64,000 nucleotides of DNA, taken from NCBI GenBank assembly GCA_027625915.1, contig JANTQA010000063.1, positions 310,001 to 374,000 on the forward strand, read 5' to 3'. This DNA is from Anaeramoeba flamelloides (lineage: Eukaryota > Metamonada > Anaeramoebidae). A program made the position numbers and the translations under genes. This document shows positions 34,991-47,978 of the stretch, one piece after another. Each line of letters opens with the position of its first letter. Positions within the stretch are counted from its first letter, which is position 1. A model generated the notes under the pieces. It made no database searches and was not told the DNA's origin. It was given only the letters and a program-made list of their open reading frames with translations.

Positions 34991-37900
34991 ATGGAAAAAA
35001 CTCAAAATCAAACAAACCAAGAGAAAGAAAAAAAAGAAAAGACAAAGCCATCGATAGAGACAAAACCAAAGCCAAAAACAAAACCAAAACCAAAACCAAA
35101 ACCAAAAACAAAAACAGAAGAGAAGAAGAAAAAGAAAATGGAAGAGAAACTTTTGATAACAAATAAATCACAACTTGATCCTGATGTTATCATCTATTCA
35201 CTTTCAAAAAACGAAAGCCTCGAATCTCTTTTTAAAAAATTTAGAATAACTTTTACTGAGCTACAAAAATTAAACCCTAATTTAAACAAAGATAATGCTT
35301 CATCTTTTCACCAAATATTTGTAAGAAGACCCAAAGAAGAAAAAAAAAAGGAAAAAAAAAAACAAGACATAACAAGAAAAAAATCGGTAGAAAAAAATGT
35401 TGTAAAAGAAAAAGAAAAAGAGATGATCCTAAACAAGAACAATAAAGTGTTAACTAATAAACAAAACGAACTTTATACTTGTAAAATAACCTTTTGGACT
35501 TCAAAATGGGCTTGTGATGGAACTCTGAGTTTTACAAGCGAATATTTTATTTTTGCACCTTCTCTTGGTAAATTATTTTTTATTTCTATTTTTTTTTTTT
35601 AATTGTCAAAAAAAAAAATATGTTGAAAGGAAAAGAACTGATCAAATTTCAATTTTACAATATTTTTTTCAAAGTGACTTCCTTTTCTAAAATGGCTAAT
35701 CTTATAATTGAATATTTTTTTATAAATTTTTTACAACGTGCTTCTAGATGGTGTTGAAGATAATCTTCTATCCAAAATTCAAAAAAAAGCTTGGGTAGGT
35801 GTTTCATTTAATGCCTTAGTCGACTGTCAATTGTATCCACACCCGCCAAACTTTAATGAACTTGAACAAGACTCTCTACAGATTATTGAAAGGTTTTTAT
35901 TTCTTTTTTTTTTTTTTAATTGCAATCCCTCAATCATATTTTTTAATTTAATAATGACATAAAAACACTTTATTATCTCCTATTTACGATTTTTTCATAC
36001 GGACTTATTTAGTCCTCTTGACAAACGGTTGATTCAAATTTTAGTAAAGGACCATGGGATTGTTCACTTCAGTGGGAAAACATCTTTGTAAGTCTTTTAT
36101 TTGTTTGATTTTTTTTTTTAATTCATTTCTTATTTTTTTACGATCCGAACCCTCAAAGTAAATATTTAAAGCTTGTTTTTAGCACCCCTATATGGTTAGG
36201 TCTTTGTTTTTTGGTTATTTTTTCAACAGTTTATTGGAATTTTGTAAAAAATACTTTTAAGGGGCTTGTAAAATATAAAAAAATCTTCTCGTAAATTTAA
36301 TAGCAAATTTAAAAAAAAATTATTGCATATCTTGAAATTGAAAAATAGTGTAAAAATCTGATAAATACGAGACCTAACTTACTCTTAAGGCTATTTTCAG
36401 AAATAAATTATTGTTTTTAAAAGTTTATTCCATTTTTCTCATTTTTCATAACTTCAAAAACCAATAAATTTCCGAATTATTTCAAAAAAATATATTTGGT
36501 AGGTTAGAGTAAGAAATCTTATTTTCCATGAAGGAAAGTTTACAAAAATACACTTTAAAGAGATAAAACCACAAAATTTTAAAATAATTCAGAATAAAAA
36601 ATCAACTTAAATTCAAAAATAATACGATAATTATTTTAATATTGAAAATAATATAATTTCTTTATTAGAAGAACAGATTTTAAATCAATTTTTTCTTTTT
36701 TTTAAAACAAAAAATACAAGAAAAAAAACATCGCAAAATCAGTATTTATAAAATTCTACCAAAATACATTTTTATAACCTGGAAATTTTAACTTATAGCT
36801 GAAGAAATACTTTTTAATTTGATTATTTACAATCAATAATTAATTACCCCAATACTTAATTTTTTCAGTGGGTTAGTAAAAATCTAAAGATATAAGGTAT
36901 AAATAGACTTTACAATTATTTCTCAATTTTTTAAAAGATTTTCAAACAAATAAAAAGAATTCAAATTAACACTTCTAATATAAAAAAATTAATAAATGAT
37001 ATCAAATAACTGATTGAAATAATAAATACAGTTTGTTATTTATACTCTTATTATTTGAAAAAAGAATGTTACCTACTCTTATGAATTTCAAGATATTTAA
37101 TAAAAATTCGAATAAAATAAATGAACAATTCTTTTTTGATCTTAAAGACTTGTAATTTAATTGATATTTCTTGTATTTTTAAAATAAGATTAAAAATCAA
37201 ATGTTATTGATCTCATACAAACTCTCGGAAATTACTAAAAATGAGATTTATTGAAAATTAAATCTTTTGACAAATTTTTTTTTTTCTAGTTTGAATAAAA
37301 AAATCCAACAAAAAGGATCCAGATTTTTTGAATGAAAAATTAATTGGGAAAAAAAATGAAATCCTTTTTCAAAATGATAACTCATTTCTATAAAGTTAAT
37401 AAATGGAATTTTTTTAGAAAGTTTGTTTGTACTCTTCTACAAATAAGTACTCTATTATCTTTGGGAAAAAAATAAATAAGATTTACTAGTCACTTAAATA
37501 AATAGTAAAAACGAATTATGAAAATATTAAAAGATTAATGGATAAACATCTAACCTGAAGAAGCCTAAAATTAAAGTATATTACAATTAGATGGAAATGA
37601 TAATTAGTTCACCAAGATTCAAACGTATCTCAAAATTCTATTTGTAAAATGGTATTAAAAGTTGATCTAATCAATTAGAAATGAATCTTATACAGCCATT
37701 TTAAAAAAGTGAGGAATTTTTTTTTTGATTTTCAGAATTAAAATTTTATTCAAATTTTCAACAATTATTTTAAAAAAATGCGGGATCAAAGATCGATAAA
37801 GTATTAATAAAACTGCTTAAAACGCTAGAATGGCCATTTTTAAGTTCCACTTCAAAACAATTTAGCCGCACTTTTTTAAAACAGTTGTATTTTAAAAAAG

Positions 37901-40145
37901 TTTTACTCTTTTTTGAGCAATAATATTGTTCACATTATAGCTATAATGAAAAAAATCTAAATAAATTTTGAGTTTCAGGCTGTGTCTTAGAGTGCCGATG
38001 TTTTTTTTTTTTAATTTGAGAAATAAACCGAAAATTTCATAATTTTTCGGTTTATTTCTAAAATTAAAAAAACCTAACGGTGATTTTCCATGATTCAAAA
38101 GAATAGAGAAAAATATAGAGATTTTACTCAATTCTTTAAATTTTGGAAAACTAAGGGTATTTTTTAATTTCACTTTTTGTTTTTGTTTTGAAAATCTATT
38201 GATTTTCTAATCAAAACAAAAATAAAAAAAAAAACCCAACGAAAAGTGTCCGTAGAGTGCCACCAAGTGCTGTAGAGTGCCTAGTTTTTTTTTTAATTTG
38301 AGAAATAAACCAAAAATTTCTTAAAATTTCGGTTTATTTCTTAAATTAAAAAAAACCTAACTGCAATTTTTCAGAATTCAAAAGAATAGAGAAAAATATA
38401 GGGATTTTACTCAATTCTTTTGAATTCTAGAAAAGCTAAGGTCGTTTTTTTTTTTTCACTTTTTGTTTTTGTTTTGAAAATCTATTGATTTTCTAATCAA
38501 AACAAAAATAAAAAAAAAAAAAACCAAAGAAAAGTGTCCGTAGAGTGCCTCCAAGTGCTGTAGAGTGCCGAGTTTTTTTTTAATTTGAGAAATAAAACGA
38601 AATTTTAAGAAAGTTTCTTTTTATTTCTTAAATTTTTTTAAAAAAACAGCAAACCTGAGGTAATTTTGTCGGATCACCTCTCCCTTCATCAATAATAAAA
38701 AAAAAAGTTTTCACTTTTTTATAATCGAATCTTTTTGAAAAAAATTAAGTTTTAAAAAAGTGGGTACTAAACCGGTAAATGTGAGGTAGAGGTTGGGGCG
38801 TGAAGGAAAGCACTTTTTTTAATTTTCAACACTCACTTTATTAAAATAGAAAACTTTCAATAAAAATGTTATATGGCAATCTCATAAAAAAAAAAGCAAT
38901 CACTTTTTTAAAATAGCTGTATTAAAAGTTCTGTTTTTTATTTTCAAAATTTTTAATCAATTTTATTATTATTATTTAAAATAATTTTCTTTTTCTGTAT
39001 AATTTTTGCTTTCTGATCCATAAAAACTTGAAGTGTATGATATATTTGTATTATTTCTTTCAATCTTTAAAAATATTTTAATTTTGTTTTAAATTTCCTG
39101 ATATTTTTTATTCATACATTACCTTTTTTTCTTACTTCTTTTGATATTAATTACCTTTTTTTTTTATCAAATTATTAAGGCTGGAGGAAATATCAAAAAT
39201 TTTAATTAATATGATGAATACTGCTCATGAAAATAGAGAACAAGAAATTAAAATTTTTCTTGAAAATTTAAAAGAAATGGAAAAAAAAATGAACAGAAAA
39301 AAAAAAGAAAAGAAAAACAAAAACAAAAATCAAAAAAAAGAAAAAGAAAAAGAAAATGAAAATGAAAAGGAAAAAGGAAAGGGAAAGGGGATAGAGAATC
39401 AAAAAGAAGCGCATTCCAAAATTCATATGTTTTCAAAAATATTTACAAGAAATAAATCAACAAATAATATCAAAAAGCAAGAAAAGGAAAAGGAACTAGA
39501 AAACGAGTATTTTTCTGCGATGAGTTCCGATTCTGACAGTTTCTTACCACAATTAAAGGGAAAAACAAAAATTTTAAACAATGAATATATTGAATATATA
39601 TATCCACTTCTACCAAGCTTTTTATCTCAATCAGATTGGAAATTATTATTTTCAACAGAAAAACATGGAATTTCTCTCATTACATTTTACGAATTAACTT
39701 CGAAAGTAACTACCTCCCTAATATTCATTAAAACAGTCAACGGTGAAGTAATTGGTGCATTTATCCCAATTCGGATTAAAATTTCAAAAAATTTTTATGG
39801 TAAAAGTTCAGGTTTCATTTTTTCGTTGTCGCCAACCCCTCAATATTTCAGATGGACTGGAAAAAATGATTATTTTATTCTAACAACACAAAAATCAATT
39901 AGTTTTGGTGGAGGGTAAGCTATTTTTTATTTTTTTTTTATAAACTATTTTCTGATTAATTTTCTTCATCTTTTATAATTTTTTTTATAACTATTTTGAA
40001 TAGTTCAAACTATGGTATTTGGATTTCCGCGGATTTAACAGATGGTTCAACAAATTATTGTGAAACTTATGGCAATAAAAAACTTTCACAGATTTCAAAT
40101 TTCCAAATTGCTCAAATTGAAGTTTGGAGTTTTGTTTATAGATAA
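34991..40145 (+). CDS. OXR1/NCOA7-type LysM-GRAM-like-TLD protein
   Basis: Recognised exons are 34991..35567, 35748..35892, 36045..36087, 39180..39914 and 40004..40145, about 547 residues. A KPKTKPKPKPK repeat opens the protein. A LysM domain lies at about 66-110 (IIYSLSKNESLESLFKKF, LQKLNPNL, FHQIFVRRP). A GRAM/PH-like fold spans exons 1-3 (CDGTLSFTSEYFIFAPS ... GPWDCSLQWENIF). A Lys/Glu coiled segment follows, and the TLD domain occupies about 390-545 (SDWKLLFSTEKHG, YFILTTQKSISFGGG, CETYGNKKLS, IEVWSF). TLD proteins protect against oxidative damage and bind the V-ATPase in animals. Exon 3 ends in phase 0 but exon 4 needs phase 2, so a microexon or an alternative junction in the 3.1-kb intron is missing from this model. 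The other junctions close. Confidence 0.84.
36088..39179 (+). other. Long intron of the OXR1-type gene
   Basis: Donor GTAAGT at 36088 and acceptor AAG ending 39179. The first 1.8 kb is AT-rich without visible structure. The second part holds the hairpin array (37988-38650). The phase mismatch between the flanking exons implies either a small unrecognised exon within it or a different acceptor. Confidence 0.65.
37988..38650. repeat. Tandem array of ~287-bp units, each with three hairpins
   Basis: Two full units (37988-38272, 38273-38560) and a partial third start at TAGAGTGCC. Each unit has three successive inverted repeats: (i) AATTTGAGAAATAAACC with its inverse GGTTTATTTCTTAAATT; (ii) AATTCAAAAGAATAGAG with CTCAATTCTTTTGAATT around ATATAGGGATTTTA; (iii) TTTTTGTTTTGAAAATC with GATTTTCTAATCAAAACAAAA. 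The units end in GTGTCCGTAGAGTGCC and CCAAGTGCTGTAGAGTGCC. The first two units are highly similar, so the duplication is recent. No coding frame. Confidence 0.82.
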
Positions 40146-43100
40146 TAAATAATTATTAGTTTTCTTGAATTCTTTCAATTATTTGTTTTGTTTTTTCTTC
40201 TTACCTTCATATTAATATAAGAGATAGTATATAACCTTTCTTTCTTTTCTTTCTTTTTTTTTTTTTTTCTACCAGAAATCCAAAACAAAAAAAAGAATAT
40301 TTACAGAAGGTTATCTAATTAGATCTATGTAATTTAAATACATTATTTATTATCTATAGATGTTTCAAATGACAAATATCTTTTTACTTCAAAAGTCAAA
40401 AAAAAACAAGTTTTCGAAGTTAAGGGATTAGTGTCTACCAAGGAGAAGCCTAATATCAAAGTATGTTGTTATTGGGTATTAACTCGCATTGTGCTACATG
40501 GTTCAAATCACTCTAAAAATCGATTAGTCAAACCGTAATATATGTTGATCTTCATCAATTAAAAATGATACATTGTATTAGTAAAAAACCCCAAAAATTT
40601 CAGAAAAAAATATGCATTTCGCCGTAAAATTTAAAGGATGATTTATCAATATTCGGACTCCAAAGTTACAAAATATCTTTCTAAAATTTGTTGCAAACTG
40701 TAGATTAGTAGCTAAAAAATTGATTAATTTTTAAAAAAAAAAAATAAATGATTAAACAATAGATTTTTTTTACAAATTATTTCTCAAATATTGCAAATAT
40801 ATTGATGTTACAATTAACTTTATCAAAATTAAAAAACAAAACTAATCACTCTTTGGGTTTTTATGTTGATGATTATTGAGTTAATCTTTGAAATTAAAAA
40901 ATTGATAAAATAGTTACTTTTGGAAATTCTAAATGAATTATTAACCACTGTAATACTATTATTTTGGAATTCTATTTTTAGATTTGGAAAAAGAATTAAA
41001 AAAAAAAATTCCCAAATGAAACTTTTTTAATTGTGATCATTCTGTAAAAAATGTAAGAATTTATTGTGCAATAAGATTTATAATAGAAATTTTAGAGTCA
41101 CGGAAACTATAAAAGGCATGGTGTATTAATACTATTTACACCCAACTATAGCATACTTTGATTATAATGAAATATCGGTTACACTAATCCCTTAAGAGAT
41201 TAAATATTTGAAAGATAAGTGATTTTTCATTAAAAATAAATTTTATAAATATTTCAAGAAAAATATAAATATTGTTAATTTTTTTAAAAGACAAACTCTG
41301 AGTTCTTAAAAATTCTGTCTTTAAAAAAATAATTTTTTCATTATCTGATCTTTAATTAAAAAATTTTTCTAATGATTGGTTTATTATTAAAGTAGATTGT
41401 TTTTTAAAAAGTATTTCACAGGATGAAAAATTCACTTAAAGACATAATTTAGAACCTTTTAAATTGATAAGAAAAAATAATTATTAAAATAAATTGAGTC
41501 AAATTCTCAATAAAAATAATTAAAAGGTGTCTAAAGAGAACTTTTGATATCAATTACCAATAATTATCAAGATTATTAGTTAAATTTTGTTGATAAGTTT
41601 TAGTTTGAAAATAATAGTTTTTTGTTTTTGAGAAATTCTATTCTTGTTCTTCAAGTTAAATCTCAATTTGTATTTAGAGGATTCAAGATATTTAAAATTT
41701 AAAATTTATTCTTTTGTAATTCTTCTTCAAGTGGATTTTTGATTTAAAAAAAAAGATTACTACATTATAAAATTTTGAACAAATCTCTTTTCTTTTCTTA
41801 TATTTTCTTCTTTTTCATTTTTTTCCATTTCTTGTTTTTTTTTAAAAAATATAGTGATTGGTATTTAAACAAGAAACTCAAAACTCTAAAAATAGATATA
41901 TCAGGTTTACACACATATACGAGGGATAAAAAAAAATTTATAAAAAAAATCATGAACTTAGCAGGTTAGGTTAGATTTTAAAATAACTGGATCTGATCAG
42001 ATCTTGAAAATAAAATGAACTGGAGCCAACCAAAACGATTAGAAACAATTTTTTTAAACCAAACCTACCTTTAGTTGTCATGTATGAAGTTGTTACTTAA
42101 ACTGGAATGAGACTTTCGAGTCTGGATATTATAATGGGATTAGGCAAAAGCAAGATTTGGGAAACTTTGAAAAAAAAAAATCAATACAAAGAAAATTTCG
42201 ATTACAAATTCTTATTTTTATAAACCTACACTTTGTAGTTCTTCTATATATAAATTTCAAATTTTAAACTTAATTAAGTAACCTGTTTCTGATTTAAGTT
42301 ACCTTTGGTCAAATATTTGAACCTCTTTATTAGAAAAGTACAATCACTTATTTTACACCTAAATTTCTTTTTAGAAATTTAGATTTGATGATATATAGAG
42401 TGAATTTCACACTTCTTCCTGAAAATCAAAAAATAATTATTAATAGTTTTTGATTTGTAAATACTTATCTTAATCACTATTCCAATTTAAAATAGTAATA
42501 AGAATAACAAATCAATTCCATTTAAGATATTAATAAATTACAAAGAGAGAAAAAAATATTTTTTGTTAAAGTAAAATTTTGTTCAAACCAAATAAAATTT
42601 TATTAATCATGTTTATTTCTTAAATATGATTTAATTATTTATTTTATGATTTTCACAAATAAATTTCTTAAAACAATTATTTTATTTTGATAATAAGATC
42701 ATTGTTTTATGTTTTAATTTAAGCATATTATTTATGAATGGTTTTATAATTGATGTTAAGAATTACATTTATTAACATTAGGAAATTAAATAAAATAATT
42801 TTCAAATTCCTATTTGTAAAATAATTTTAAAAATTCAGACAATTAAATATCATATTTTGTCAATTTATTCTGGATCTGGGTGGCTATAATTATTAATTCA
42901 AAAATATTCATTTTCTCAAATAATTTCAAATAAATATTCTTCTTTTTCAATTTCTCTTTATATTTTTTTCTTTTCTTTTATTTATTGGATTTGGATTTAT
43001 TTTCTAATTATTTTGTGTTTTTCTTTTCATTTTTTTGAGTTTGAAATTTGTGAAAACTGAAAAAAAAAATGAAAAAATTATTTTTTTGATCAATCATCAA

Positions 43101-43465
43101 TTTGTACAACCTTATCAAAATTATTTAAATATTTTTTTGATTTATAAGATTATAGAGAGTCAAAGTAAAAGAGATTAGTGTCCAATACTTTAACGAAATA
43201 TGTGTACGTTCCAAATTATATATATTTATATATAGTTGTATGTGTATGTGTGTGGTTATAATTTGAAAATAATAGTAATGAAAAAGAACTTTTTTGAATT
43301 ATTTTAGTTGTATTCTTTTTGATTTATCTTTTGCTTCTTCTCTTTCTTTTCCCTGTTCTTTTTCTATTCTTTCTTGATCTCATTTTCGTTCTCTTTTTCA
43401 TTTCTTTCTTTTTCTCTTTTTTTATCTAATATTTTCTTTTTCTTTTTTTTTTTGGTTTTTGTTTG
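40146..43465. other. Intergenic region between convergent genes
   Basis: Lies between the 3' ends of the OXR1-type (plus) and SPRING-type (minus) genes. It contains one TTAA element (40424-41191). The last 150 bases (43310-43465) are a pyrimidine-rich T/C tract, which on the minus strand is the purine-rich 3' flank of the SPRING gene. No coding frame is supported. Confidence 0.55.
40424..41191. mobile_element. 768-bp TTAA element with ~85-bp arms
   Basis: TTAA at 40420-40423 and 41192-41195. The ends are GGGATTAGTGT and ACACTAATCCC. Arms of about 80-85 bp pair imperfectly, sharing AATATCAAAGTATG and TTGGGT(A/G)T. The core has no transposase frame. The arms are more diverged than in 33931-34329, so it is older. 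The end sequence resembles that element (GGATTATC), suggesting related families. Confidence 0.75.
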
Positions 43466-44350
43466 TTATTTTTTCTTCTTCTTTCTGTTTTTAGCAGTTT
43501 TTGAATTTACAAGCAAATCAAAGCAATATTTATATTTTGAGCGATAAACATTTTCATTTATTATGCTTTGAGACGAAGTTCTACAAGATTCTTTGCAAAT
43601 TTTAAACTTTTTCATGATATTTTTTTTGTTTTGACTTTCAATATTTTTTGAGTTTTTGTAGTGTTTTGGATCCATACAACAAGAGACACAAAACTCATAA
43701 ACTGAACAACAAAAGTCTTCCATTTGGCAACTGTGACAAGAAAACTGATGAAATTTTGTTGTGTTTAGCTTTGGGCAACATCCTGTCTTTGGATTGATCG
43801 ACAGCTTTGAACAAACCATTCCTAAATTATCAATCAAATGTGTTGTTTTGGATCAGGTTTATGCAATAAAAAATGAAACAAAGAAAAGAAAAGAAAAGAA
43901 AAGAAAAGAAAAGAAAACATTAAACAAAAAGAAAACAAAAAGATAACATAAAACAAAAAGAAAACAAAGTTCACCATATTGGTCTGTCAAATAATATTTT
44001 CCTTGTTTGGTGTTGACACAAGAAGATTTGTTGATTTGTTTTTCCGAAATTTTAATATCTTTGATGATCTTTTGGTTTTCAGAAAAGCCATGTCGAAAAT
44101 TCCTTCGAAGGCTAATCACTAAAACGAAAACCAGAACCAAAAAACAAACAACACCAAACCCTCTTAAGACTTGTTTTAAAGCTGGGGTGATTCGTGATTT
44201 GGAATAGGGCTTTTTCCTCAAGAATTGATCTTTTTCAGATTTGTAACGCAGATATTGTTCGTGGTATCTTCTTTGTTCTTCTAACGATTGTTTACGCTTT
44301 TCAAGTTCTTTAGCTTGACTTTTCGGGGTTTCAGGTTCAATTGTAAACAT
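43466..44350 (-). CDS. SPRING (SREBP-regulating, C12orf49/UPF0454) homologue
   Basis: Two exons, complement(43466..43821, 43975..44350), 732 bp, 243 residues; donor GTGAAC, acceptor TTTAG, phase 1 closes. A charged N-terminal region with a coiled-coil look (residues 10-45) precedes one membrane segment (about 64-82, VCFLVLVFVLVISL), giving a type II protein with a lumenal C terminus. The family signature follows: TKQGKYYLTDQYG, GCCPKL, FHQFSCHSC, CCSVYEFCVSCCMDP and later CRTSSQSIINENVY, all close to human SPRING. In animals SPRING sits in the Golgi and is needed for site-1 protease maturation and so for SREBP activation. Length is slightly above human SPRING (205 residues). The substrate in this organism is not known. 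Confidence 0.9.
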
Positions 44351-46989
44351 AAGGAATGTGGGAAAAAAAAAAAAGATAAAGAATGAAAAAAAGTAAAAAA
44401 TGAAATTGAGAAATAAACCAAAAAATATATTTTTTGATTTTTAAATTTAATTTTTTTATTTAATAGAGTAAGTACCATTGATAAATTTTGTGTGCCCCAG
44501 TTTATCCGAAATTGAATATTAAAATAATTTCTTTAAATAATTACATTAATGTTTCCATCAAAAGAGGAGTGGAATATATCAATTGTTTAATATATTTACA
44601 TACAAATAAAATATAGATACTTAAAAAATAAAAAATTAAAAGGGAGGAATTGAAAAAAATAACATAATTTCTTGATCTTTAGATAATATTAGACACACTT
44701 CATACTTCTTTTCTCAATATTATTTTTTATAAATTGAAAAACTTTTATTTGAACAATTTTTTGACAAAATGTTACTTTTCTACTTTAATCAAAATTCCAA
44801 AAATGAATATTAATTTGAATTTAAAGTCAATTAATTTATAGTTTGAGAAAATAAGATATTTTTTTTTTATAATATTTCTTTGGAAATCTAAATAACTTGG
44901 ATTAATTTGTTTGATTTTAAAATAGGGCATTGTTTATCAATTAAGAATAACTAAAATATTTTACAAATTAATTTTAGTTTGTTGAAGAATATTTATATAT
45001 TAATATAATTTAACGTTTTAAAAGTTGTTTTTATTTTGATTTCAATAATTCTTTTCTTTTTCTATAATATTTGAAATTGAATTATTTATTTTTTCCTTTA
45101 TTTAAATACAATATTTAGAAATAACATTGTATTGAAAACATATTTGTAAACAGATTTTTGTAAAAAAATAATGAATAGGGGCGGGTACCTAAAGGTAAAA
45201 ACCTGTTTAAATTTTAAATTATTATAATAAAAAAGAAATGACACATCTGAAATACATTCAGTCCCACTTTTAAGACACAAACTTTCAACGTAATTGAATC
45301 ACAAAAAAAATTTCAAATTAAAACTTATTTTTTGGAATATTTTTTTACACACATTTTTTTGTAGAATTTGAATTTTGTGAATTAATTTGAGATCTTTATG
45401 TTGTTCCTTAAATTTCATTGAAAGTTTTTTTTCTTAAAATTGGAACTGGATGTATACTTTGATTGTATTTTTTTAATAATCTAAATTAAAATGAGTTTAT
45501 TTGGGGAATTGATTTTTCTTATTATGTTAAAAAAGAAAAACAATAATTTACAACAACGTAAATTTTAATAACTTGATTTATTGATTTACTCAATAATTAA
45601 TTTCAACCATTAATCACATCCTATTTCACCATTCAAAATAAATACTTAATCAAATTAAAAAGATTAATATGAAAATATTCCAAAAAGTTGTAAAATTATT
45701 AATTCCATAGGAATTTAAGATATTTTTTTTTAATAAAAAAGAATAATTAACTTATTTTATTTTTAAATTTTCAAAATCCAACGTAACTTCAAAAATCTTT
45801 TTTCACTAAATTTACTAAAATTAAAATTTTCAAAAATGAAAAAATCTTACTACATCCCTGAAGAAAAAAAGTAAAATAAACAATCTGAAAGATAAAATGT
45901 TAGAAAACTGTGAAAAAATAAAAAAAAAATCATATCAACCGAATGGAATTTTTTCTTAAAAACAAAATGAATATTTCAAATTCCAAATTTTTGTTTTTTA
46001 AAGATTTTAACAACAGTATCAAATAATTTTGTTAAAATAAAACCCAGAAAATATATTCATAAAAATAAAGAGTATTTAACTTTCAGAAAAAAATACAAAT
46101 AAAATTTATTTTATATATTTTTTTTATTTAATCCACTAAGGTTAATTTTACTTTTAAAAAAATGTATGTATACTCTTAGACTATTTTGATCAAAAATTTG
46201 TTTTAAAAGATAAATTCTCTATAAAATTCAGTGTTTTTTTGCTTTCAAAAAAAATATCAAATATATTGAATATATTCAGTTAGAGACATTTATCATCAAT
46301 CAAAAATAATTCTATTCTCCCAATCTATTTCATTAATAGATGAAACAAACAATTATTTTCTTAAAATGAAAACATAGGTTTTTGTCTATTTTGAAAATTA
46401 CTCTGTCATAAAAAGAATAGTTTGTTTTTTTGAAAAAAAAAAAAATTGAATACAAATTCAACTTTTCAAAAATATTCTATCCAAATATTACTTAAAATAA
46501 TCTTATATCAATAAATTAGGAAGTATGAGTCTTCGAAAAATCATTTTTTTAGTGAGTATATGTTCATCCAAAATTCTTTGTTTTTTTTATTTTTTTTATC
46601 AAGTTTTTACTACCAAATAAATAAAAAATAAAATCAGAGGCAGCACATATGTTATTTTAATCTTTGGATATTATTTTTAAAATATGCATGAAATAAATAC
46701 ATTGTTAGGATTTCTATGAAAAAAAAAAAAAAAATTCGAAAATTTCCAAAAACTCTAAACAAAATATTTTTGAAAAGTATCAAATTCAATGCTACCAATA
46801 AAATCAAGAAGACTTAATAATTTCTACTCCAGAATATTTAACTTTTTCAGGATAAAAATCATTTTTTTGACCATTCTTTGTGTTATTTTTCTATAATTCT
46901 TGTAAATTTTGATTAGTAGAAATAATATATATGGAATTTGTCTGATTTTTTTCAAGAATATTCCATTTTTCATTTATTTTTTATATTTT
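44351..46989. other. SPRING 5' flank and intergenic sequence
   Basis: AT-rich, without a supported coding frame. It contains one older copy of the palindromic TA element (45253-45454). No RNA gene recognised. Confidence 0.5.
45253..45454. mobile_element. TACAGTCAGTTTCAC palindromic element, old copy
   Basis: About 202 bp from TACATTCAGTCCCACTTTTA to TGGAACTGGATGTA. Motifs such as TTTTAAGACACAAACTTTCA and TTAAATTTCATTGAAAG mark it as a decayed family member. Confidence 0.7.
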
Positions 46990-47190
46990 TACAGTCAGTT
47001 TCACTTTTAAGGCACAAACTTTCAACAAAATTTAAGGCACAATTAAAATCTCAAATTAAGGCACAAAATTCAAATTCTAGTAAAATAAATTGTAAAAAAT
47101 AAAATTCCAAATTTTGTGCCTTAATTTGAGATTTTTTTTGTGCCTTAAATTTCGTTGAAAGTTTGTGCCTTAAAAGTGAAACTGACTGTA
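46990..47190. mobile_element. TACAGTCAGTTTCAC palindromic element, young copy 1
   Basis: 201 bp bounded by TA. The arms are almost perfect inverses for about 80 bp with a ~30-bp AT core. Each arm has three copies of TTAAGGCACAAA. TA target and CAGT ends are the Tc1/mariner pattern; no transposase is encoded. It lies about 200 bp outside the 3' end of the retrotransposon at 47403-49506. Confidence 0.85.
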
Positions 47191-47978
47191 ATGAAATCTT
47201 TTTGTGTTTCATGGAGAAAAGTATGGAAATAATGTTAAATACAGTATAATGTGAATTATATATCTAAGAAAGAGAAATCAATTTTCACCATCTATTTCTG
47301 ATAAAAGAGATGAAAAAAAAATTTTTTTTATTAAAACCCTGAATATTTTTTTTATTACCTAATCAAAAATTACTCTTTCATAAATTAAAAAATAGTTTTA
47401 ATTTTTTTTTTATTTTTGAAGAGAGAAAATTGCTTTTCTCCTGTGTGCCCTAATTTCTAAACTTTTTTTTAGAAATTTTGTTAAAGAATCACAAATTTTA
47501 TTATCACTTACTAATGATAATATATATGATGAATTCTTTTTATTAATAATATCGGAGATATTATTAATTTTTTTATTTTTTTTTCAAAAAATTCAGATAT
47601 CCAGATTTTTCGATTTATTTTATAGGCCAGACAGTCCCATGAAAAATGATCGAAATCTTCAATGATATCAATATTTAACTTTTCTTTACATAAATCACAA
47701 TTTTTATTTTTATTTTTACTTGTTACATAAGAGTACCTATTTAAACAATTAGTAAAAATTCGAAATTTTAGAATTGTTTTTGAAGCTTTCCAGTTTAAAT
47801 ATTTTTGTTGTTTGAAATTGCAATTTTGTTGTTTTATAATTTTTAGATATTGTTGAACTTTCCAACTAGGTGAATTTTCCAATTCGGTTAATCGAAAAAC
47901 TTTTAATTCTAAATCTAATAATTTTAATCCCTTAGTGTGCCAATTAATATTTTCCTTTTCCAATTTTCGAAAATTTAG

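Noticed and set aside
35008-35193. Minus-strand frames rich in Val/Gly/Phe
   Set aside because: Antisense of the KPKTKPKPK repeat at the start of the OXR1-type protein.
37988-38650. A CRISPR-like array
   Set aside because: Units are ~287 bp and alike throughout; there are no short repeats with unique spacers, and the setting is a eukaryotic intron.
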